Of a stretch of DNA of 12,039 nucleotides, positions 7,005 through 12,039 are shown piece after piece; the first letter of the stretch is position 1; the number at the start of each line of letters is the position of its first letter. The notes under the pieces were generated by a model. The model had not been told where the DNA came from, searched no databases, and saw only the letters and a list, made by a program, of their open reading frames with translations. Location of the stretch: assembly GCA_003024985.2 (NCBI GenBank), contig PXIH01S0004441.1. One strand, given 5' to 3'. A program made the position numbers and the translations under genes. The stretch is from Euperipatoides rowelli. Its lineage: Eukaryota; Onychophora; Udeonychophora; Euonychophora; Peripatopsidae.

Positions 7005-7738
7005 GTGCCATTCCAATCTGTGAAACCCCCCACAACCCCTATGGAGAGGATATCGGTTGATCTGCAAGGTCCATTTTCTTTGACTCCTCAAAGGAATAAG
7101 TACATAGTTGTGTGAGTCGACCACCTAAGCCGTATGACCTTTGCTTCATCTATAAAGAACATTGATGCTGAGACCATAGCCAATGATTATGTCAACAATG
7201 TATTGACTAAATATGGTGCTTCAGTTGAGATAATATCCGATCACGGTGATCAATTCACAGGAAACATATTGAGAGCTGTCCATAAGGCATTAGGAATAAA
7301 GGGCATCTATACCACTCGTTAAAATCCGCAGTCCAATGGTGTAACTGTAAGGGTTAACATGAAGATCCTAAGTGTACTTTCCAAGATATGTAATGAACAA
7401 TTCTCTAAATGGAAGAGATATTTGCCATTTGTAATACATATCCTTAATAATTCTGTCCATAGAAGCACTTGTGAAAGGCCTTTCTTCATATTCTATGGGT
7501 TTGACCAGATTAACCCTAGAGTGCCGGTCATTGAACCCGGTGGTGATGATGATTTTTGCAGATATGATATAGCCAGAATGTATGAAGGAATGGAAGAAGC
7601 TAGAGTGAAAGTAAGAGAGTGCCTCACTAAATCCTCCAAAGTAAACTGTGAACCCAGAAATAGGCTGGAGAAATTGACCGAATTTCAACCAGGAGATCAG
7701 GTGTTATGTTTAGATCCTACGAGTTACACAGCAAAGAA
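7005..7738 (+). pseudogene. integrase catalytic core (D, D, 35, Val)
   Basis: One frame runs the whole core, interrupted by TGA at 7113-7115 and TAA at 7320-7322. MERISVDLQGPF carries the first catalytic Asp (7059-7061). VDHLSRMTF follows, then IISDHGDQFTG with the second Asp (7239-7241). NPQSNGVTVRVN is the third motif, usually HPQ-S/T-NG-x-x-E-R-x-N. Val (GTA, 7347-7349) stands exactly 36 residues after the second Asp, where the D-35-E Glu belongs. The TAA sits where Tyr usually precedes HPQ. Later landmarks are LPFVIHILNNSVHRST and PFFIFYG. FQPGDQVL at about 7681-7704 opens the C-terminal domain. With the Glu gone the core could not catalyse strand transfer. Confidence 0.85.
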
Positions 7739-7948
7739 CAGAAACTCAAGCCAGGTTACAAGGAACCTTATAGAGTGATAGGTAGATACGGGATGGTAAA
7801 TTACTGCATCCAAGACACTGATGTAGGGGTTGTAGAAAGAATGGTACATGCTAACAAATTAAAGGGATATTTCCCTAGAGAGCTGTTGAATGACAAATTT
7901 AGTGAAGAGAAAGATTGTGCTATTGCTTGTTGCACTCAGGAAGAGTGA
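7706..7948 (+). pseudogene. integrase C-terminal domain, GPY/F-like
   Basis: After a shift at about 7700-7740 the C-terminal domain continues as KLKPGYKEPYRVIGRYGMV (usually W-x-GPY-x-V-x-x-x-x-G) and VVERMVHANKLKGY (usually VHVN-x-LKPY). It ends EEKDCAIACCTQEE at TGA 7946-7948. This module identifies many Ty3/gypsy integrases. The first ~10 codons of this open frame are not part of the domain. No env-like ORF follows. Confidence 0.75.
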
Positions 7949-8061
7949 TGCCTTTTTTCGGTCATATGTGTTGCACTTGACTGAGTGACCTCAGGTTGTT
8001 TTTATTTTTGAAATTTTCAAAGTAATAGAATTAACCTCTGACCTTTTATCTCAACATTCTC
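7949..8061. other. retroelement 3' untranslated region
   Basis: A short T-rich stretch without ORF lies between the end of integrase and the polypurine stretch. This is the expected place for the end of a gypsy internal region. Confidence 0.4.
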
Positions 8062-8077
8062 AAACGGGGTAAAGGAG
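8062..8077 (+). promoter_or_regulatory. candidate polypurine tract
   Basis: AAACGGGGTAAAGGAG is 14 of 16 purines and lies 114 bases after the pol stop, in the right place and strand for the plus-strand primer of an LTR element. The following base would begin the 3' LTR (TTAAATTCC...), which would lack the usual TG start. Position and composition are the only evidence. Confidence 0.4.
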
Positions 8078-8410
8078 TTAAATTCCCTCAAGGTTATTTG
8101 AATGTATTATAGTAAATTGAGTTTCAATTTCCTAAAGTTAATTATTTCAATTAACCTAATTTTTATTTTAAGTCATTTAATTTTATTTTAATACTTTGAC
8201 CCACATTAAAGTATTCCGCTAATCCCGTCAATCATATTTTAATAATTTTTCTTATAGTGAGAGTTACTGTACATTATTTTAATTTATTTTAATTTATTTC
8301 TCTTTTACTTTTGCCTGCGTATTAATTTATGTTTTACATTTAGATGTGAATTAATTTGTTCTGAATTTATCTTACGTGAATTGTACAAATTGCTTTTTTA
8401 TTTATTTTAT

Positions 8411-8810
8411 TTTGATTTATTTTTGACATGTGTCATTTGTAGTTTTGCAATATACTTTATGCTTACTGGTCGTACAACGGTTTGAAGAAGTAGTATAAGA
8501 GTTAATTTCAATACTTCATTTTTTATGCTTGTTAAACTTATTCATGAAATTATAAATACTGTATATTATTTTTCCTTATTTTATTTTTGTTTAAGTATTT
8601 GATTTGTAAGTGGAACAGTTTTGCATTTTCTTATCCATCGCTACTGTCAATCTGCATTTTTCTCTCTAGAAGTAAAAGTTGTGGAATTAGTTTACTTGTT
8701 TAATCCTAGCAACAGCGCATATAATCTGCAGAAAGATAATTAGCGGAGGCGAGCAACATACGATGTAATTCCTACTATCTTTTAAATAGATCAAAATATT
8801 GTATTTTATT
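8411..8810 (+). repeat. ~410-bp tandem repeat, copy 1
   Basis: Copy 1 and copy 2 share long blocks: GACATGTGTCAYTTGTAGTTT (8425 and 8834), CTGGTCGTACAAC, GAAGAAGTAGTATAAGA, ACAGTTTTGCATTT, GTCAATCTGCATTTTTCT, GTTTAATCCTAG, ATAATCTGCAGAAAGATAA and GGAGGCGAGCA. The offset is 409 bases at the start and 424 at the end, owing to small insertions in copy 2. By eye identity is roughly 80-85%. No ORF or known element was recognised within it. Confidence 0.85.
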
Positions 8811-8819
8811 TTTANTATA

Positions 8820-9240
8820 TTTTATTTATTTTTGACATGTGTCACTTGTAGTTTTGCAATGTGTTTTATGCTTGCTTATCACTGGTCGTACAACAGTATG
8901 AAGAAGTAGTATAAGATTTTATTTCAATGTTTCATTTTTATACTTGTCAAACTTAATTCATTAAATTATAAATACTGTTTATTATACTTTCCTTGATTTT
9001 ATTTTTATTCGAGCATTTAATTGTGAATGGGACAGTTTTGCATTTAGTTTGTTGTTCTCCCTCGCTGTTGTCAATCTGCATTTTTCTATCTCCAGGTAAA
9101 AGGTGTGGAATACTTTTACCTGTTTAATCCTAGTAACAACGTGTATAATCTGCAGAAAGATAATTAGTGGAGGCGAGCAGCATACGATGTAATTTTTACC
9201 ATCTTTTAAATTGATCAAATAATATTTTTGATTAATATTG
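8820..9240 (+). repeat. ~420-bp tandem repeat, copy 2
   Basis: Direct second copy of the unit at 8411-8810, head to tail with almost no spacer. It carries an extra block near 8871-8885 relative to copy 1. Its CTATCTCCAGGTAAAAG resembles a splice junction, but copy 1 has CTCTCTAGAAGTAAAAG there, so the likeness is not conserved. Confidence 0.85.
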
Positions 9241-9367
9241 TATTACTAATTTTTAATGCTTTTATATGTATATTATTGGTTTTATTTAATTTGTGCTAAT
9301 GGTCAAAGTTAGTTTGTTATAATTTTAATATTTATTTTTATTTTATTTAGTGGTCATTAGTTAGTTA

Positions 9368-9600
9368 GATTTTATTTATTTTTAATTTTCTGAATGCCGT
9401 AATTTTAAATAGTAAAGATACTGTATATTAATTTGGATATTTGAATTCCAGGTATTTAAACATGTTGTTAAAATAGGAACAGTATAAACTTTCCAACTGT
9501 GGATAATCCCTATCTATTGTTAATATTTGTTCAAGAATGCAGTTTCAGACTTTTTGCTATTGTTGTTATTTACACCTGCTGATTTATAACAGTAAGACTC
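9368..9600 (+). repeat. faint third copy of the tandem unit
   Basis: Scattered blocks line up in order with copies 1 and 2: TTTATTTATTTTT, ATACTGTATATTA (9418), ATTTGAATT, GGAACAGT, ATCTATTGTTAAT and a closing TTTAYAACAG-like word. The ATACTG anchor lies at 8556, 8972 and 9418, spacings of 416 and 446, which supports a third, much older copy. Confidence 0.35.
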
Positions 9601-9869
9601 GGAACCTATTGTTTTATTGCTGTGCTCAGCAGCATTGTTTTTATAAAATTATTGCGTGCATTGGTGACTCATGGGAGAAATCGAACATTCACAGAAGGTA
9701 GCTTTTGGCGCTCAACATTACCATTTTTAAATGACGCTTAAGTGAAGAATATGGACTACTTGCACTCATTTATACTTGGCCTATTATGATCCCCAATTCT
9801 GTTTAACAATAACAATGTGTGATAAACTGAGGATAATCTTATGTGTACTTCGATTTAACACTTGACGAG
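9601..9869. other. non-coding stretch before the second TATA box
   Basis: No ORF. A TGGCGCTCAAC word at 9705-9715 weakly resembles a tRNA-Lys primer-binding site, but the match decays after 11 bases. Nothing else was recognised. Confidence 0.4.
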
Positions 9870-9877
9870 TATATAAA
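9870..9877 (+). promoter_or_regulatory. TATA box
   Basis: TATATAAA is followed by ATCACTCAG at 9882-9890, then by an A- and purine-rich stretch to about 10130 without a long ORF. If the LTR reading holds, this is its U3 promoter. In AT-rich DNA one such match is weak evidence by itself. Confidence 0.3.
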
Positions 9878-10522
9878 CTATATCACTCAGAAATCATATC
9901 TTATTATAAATCTATCTTATCATCATATTATTATATTATCAGTAATCATCACCTTTCAATCATGAAGAATCACTATGAAGAAATAATGAAGTATACTGTA
10001 TAAAGAAACTGAAGAAATCTTAGAAGAGAGAAGAGCCTTGCAGTCAAGAAGCAGTAGACCGATGGTTTGTGCTGGTCTTAAGAAGGTTAAGGCAAAGAAG
10101 CACGGAAGCAAAATCTACAGTATTAAGGTATTTCAAAATTTCTAATTCAAGGATTCAAAATCATGCTTAATTACAGAAGAGGACCTATTAGCCAAAATTA
10201 ACATCGATAAATTGAGTAAGTCATTACATGAAAATTTGATTTCATATTTCTAATCTGAGTGAAAATTAACTTTTTCCATAGACATTTAAGCTCACCTGAA
10301 CTAATTGCGCTGGCGCTTAAATTATTTAAAACGGCAAATTTAGTTAGTTTAGATTAATAGACCAAGCACTTTATTATTATTGTATTTAATTGATTTTTTA
10401 TTTGATATGTATGCAAATCATTATTGTGGATGTTCATGCTAAATTCACATGGCAGTTTAAAGGTATATTTCTTTCTAAAATTATTAAAATTTAATTATGT
10501 TTCATTCCGGTCAAAGGACCAT

Positions 10523-10528
10523 AATAAA
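10523..10528 (+). terminator. AATAAA polyadenylation signal candidate
   Basis: AATAAA lies about 50 bases before the tRNA-Leu primer-binding match, as it would at the R/U5 part of an LTR. The hexamer is common in AT-rich DNA, so position is the only support. Confidence 0.25.
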
Positions 10529-10578
10529 CTTAAATATGATTTGCTAGAAATTTAAAAATGGTGCGAGCAACTTTAATT

Positions 10579-10588
10579 TGGTGTCAGA
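10579..10588 (+). promoter_or_regulatory. tRNA-Leu primer-binding site candidate
   Basis: TGGTGTCAGA is exactly complementary to the 3' end TCTGACACCA carried by common animal tRNA-Leu species, CCA included. Ty3/gypsy elements often begin minus-strand synthesis from such a site placed 0-5 bases after the 5' LTR. The match stops after ten bases. Confidence 0.35.
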
Positions 10589-10726
10589 CATACGTGAGTG
10601 TAGGGGTGTCCATTCAAAATTTAGATAATTTTTTATATGTTCTTTTAATCTTGCTAATATCTTTAGAGTATAATTTCTTTTAATTTGAAATGTTTTTAAT
10701 CTTAAATACATGCGATAGGCTGTACG

Positions 10727-10750
10727 AGAGATCTGTATCTCCAGATCTCT
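10727..10750. repeat. 9-bp stem, 6-nt loop hairpin
   Basis: AGAGATCTG (10727-10735) and CAGATCTCT (10742-10750) are perfect complements around TATCTC. The stem contains AGATCT, itself palindromic. It lies 139 bases after the primer-binding match, which would be the leader of a retroelement RNA. It is not followed by a T run, so it is not a simple terminator. Confidence 0.55.
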
Positions 10751-11254
10751 GATGAGGTGTCAGTTTATTCATTTAAGCTGGCATAACTGTAGTCTCAGTC
10801 AATCTCGTGTGATATGTTCCAAACTAGTGTAGGATGTTTTTTTATTTTAGATGCTGTCAAGAACATGTACATTTCCTAAGTTAGCTTTAAGTCACATTAT
10901 CTAGTTGCATTAAGTAGTAGGGAATCACCTGTCTTCTATTATTTTAGTCAGGTTAGATTTCTATGTTACACTAGTTAGAAATAGAGAAATGTCATTAAAA
11001 GTAGGTACAGCATATCACCTCCCTGTGGCCACTACTTGTGGGTTTCACGCTTCTCGAAGAGTGCTGAAGCAAGTAGTTCTGGTGCGTTAGAAATATGGCA
11101 TAAACATACATTCACACTAGATTACATTATCGGCATGGCACAAACATTAGAAACAACTTCAATAAAGTTTGCTTTTACAATTATATTTGACTTGTGAAGT
11201 ATTTTATTTTATATTTTGAAATGTGTTTTATATCTGAAATTTATAGTTAGTGGT
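10751..11254. other. non-coding DNA
   Basis: No ORF, RNA gene or repeat was recognised. A slightly GC-richer island at about 11010-11090 (CACCTCCCTGTGGCC region) has no identifiable motif. Confidence 0.5.
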
Positions 11255-11320
11255 TATCTAATCATAGTCGTGACTTCAATTATCTTTGACAGGTGATAAT
11301 TGATGGGCTATGATTAGATA
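11255..11320. repeat. nested 66-bp inverted repeat
   Basis: Outer arms TATCTAATCATAG (11255-11267) and CTATGATTAGATA (11308-11320) are perfect 13-bp complements. Inside, CAATTATC (11277-11284) and GATAATTG (11295-11302) form a perfect 8-bp stem with a ten-base loop. The unpaired segments between the two stems are 9 and 5 bases. The whole can fold on either strand. Confidence 0.7.
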
Positions 11321-12039
11321 TTGGAACATTTGATACTAGCCATGATTTATGGTGAAAAGAGATTGGCAAGTGTTGTTTCCCCTTCCTGGTGAGATTGTAG
11401 TATTTTTAATGTTTTTGGTAAAATTTGAACCAGACCAGTTTTAATGTTATTCTTGCTGCAATTTCATGTGTTAGGAATGGTGTGTGTTGGTTGAGTTTTT
11501 NGTACCAAGCTTTATATAGCGCTGTTAATGTCAAGGGTCGATATGGTTAAAAAGGAGGTGCAGAAGGTAAGAGAGCAGACTGCATGTCAATACGCCAATC
11601 TCAAACAATCACAAATTAAAAAAGGTCTTAGATAATTTTGATACAGTTGCAGTTTATATAATCAAAAGAATTATACTGACATAAAGCAATCCATACAACC
11701 TGAATCATAATAAGGCACAGAAACCACTTATGCAAAATATAATTAATTTAAAGATATAAAAATAATCAAACAACAAGTACAAATTAGAAATAAAAGTAAA
11801 CACGATCAAAAAGACAATTAAATTTCAGTTCAATTCCAACGGGAACATTGACACAGACAAGATAACCAATAGTAAAGAAATAAAATAAAAGATAATTAAA
11901 GAGGTATAAAAATCATTCTCATTTTTAGACAAATAAAATTTTTTTATATTAAGACACTAACTTGTCATAATACTATTTAATTTAGAGTAACAGAATGCAG
12001 TTGAGTGGGGGTCAACTACACTAATAAAATTAAGATATG
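11321..12039. other. AT-rich non-coding DNA
   Basis: No ORF or repeat of note was seen. From about 11630 on, the sequence is strongly A-rich on the plus strand. One ambiguous base lies at 11501. Confidence 0.5.

Larger units (their letters stand above)
4432..8077 (+). mobile_element. decayed Ty3/gypsy-type LTR retrotransposon, gag end plus pol
   Basis: Conserved pieces occur in the order nucleocapsid zinc knuckle, retropepsin, RT, RNase H and integrase. An integrase after RT/RNase H marks Ty3/gypsy (also BEL) rather than Ty1/copia, and the RT and GPY/F-like integrase end favour gypsy. The coding region switches frame about ten times and has in-frame stops at 5442, 5655, 7002, 7113 and 7320. 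The gag matrix/capsid part is not recognised, and no env is visible. A polypurine stretch closes the internal region at 8062-8077. No matching pair of LTRs lies in the window. The copy is old and cannot move by itself. Confidence 0.9.
8078..10576 (+). mobile_element. possible long LTR (~2.5 kb) of the gypsy-type element
   Basis: The stretch is bounded by the polypurine tract and by a tRNA-Leu primer-binding-site match two bases downstream. It contains a TATA box (9870), an AATAAA (10523) and a tandem ~410-450-bp repeat, in the order expected for U3, R and U5. Its ends read TTAAA and TTTAA, a short inverted repeat. No second copy lies upstream of the relic in this window, so LTR identity cannot be shown. 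It may instead be unrelated flanking DNA. If true, a primer-binding site downstream means a second internal region starts there, i.e. a tandem or recombined arrangement. Confidence 0.25.

Noticed and set aside
7368-7688. 106-codon minus-strand ORF
   Set aside because: It is antisense to the integrase core, which is clearly coding on the plus strand.
8982-9218. 78-codon minus-strand ORF
   Set aside because: It lies in tandem repeat copy 2, has no equivalent open frame in copy 1 and no motif.
9705-9715. TGGCGCTCAAC as a tRNA-Lys primer-binding site
   Set aside because: It has a mismatch after six bases and the likeness ends after eleven; the tRNA-Leu match at 10579 is cleaner and better placed after an AATAAA.
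10750-10830. Possible C/D box snoRNA starting with TGATGA at 10750
   Set aside because: No CTGA D box or terminal stem was found at a suitable distance.

Overview
The window looks like AT-rich, non-coding DNA from an animal genome, probably an invertebrate and possibly an arthropod. The reasons are a C2H2 zinc-finger ORF with a TATA/CCAAT promoter, a decayed Ty3/gypsy-type retrotransposon, a tRNA-derived SINE-like head and large low-complexity AT-rich tracts. There is no bacterial gene organisation. The species cannot be named from the sequence. Single ambiguous bases lie at 934, 8815 and 11501.

Layout. 1-2640 is gene-poor and AT-rich. It holds a possible hAT-type terminus (512-520), a small 25-bp tandem repeat (1121-1195) and a minus-strand tRNA-Leu-like SINE head (1311-1376). 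2641-3716 is a striking degenerate repeat region in two blocks, both carrying the motif AAGATGGC/GCCATCTT (the YY1/Pho-type core) again and again. 3729-4076 looks like a compact promoter: a perfect 19-bp palindrome, three ATTGG (inverted CCAAT) boxes and a TATATAAG box. It is followed by a 110-residue two-finger C2H2 protein (4077-4409).

4432-8077 is a heavily broken gag-pol relic in the order nucleocapsid zinc knuckle, protease, reverse transcriptase, RNase H, integrase, which fits Ty3/gypsy (BEL shares this order). The reading frame changes about ten times and there are several in-frame stops. The protease active site reads NTDA instead of DTGA, and the integrase has Val where the family has its catalytic Glu. 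RT and RNase H acidic residues are still present. Most of gag is missing, and the zinc-finger ORF sits where gag should be.

7949-12039 has no convincing coding sequence. It holds a polypurine stretch (8062-8077), a tandem ~410-450-bp repeat (two clear copies and one faint), a TATA box (9870), an AATAAA (10523) and a ten-base match to a tRNA-Leu primer-binding site (10579). Taken together these could be a ~2.5-kb LTR followed by a primer-binding site, but this is inference: no second LTR is visible for comparison. Two well-formed inverted repeats follow (10727-10750 and 11255-11320).

The only candidate functional protein is the zinc-finger ORF. The retroelement copy cannot encode intact proteins.
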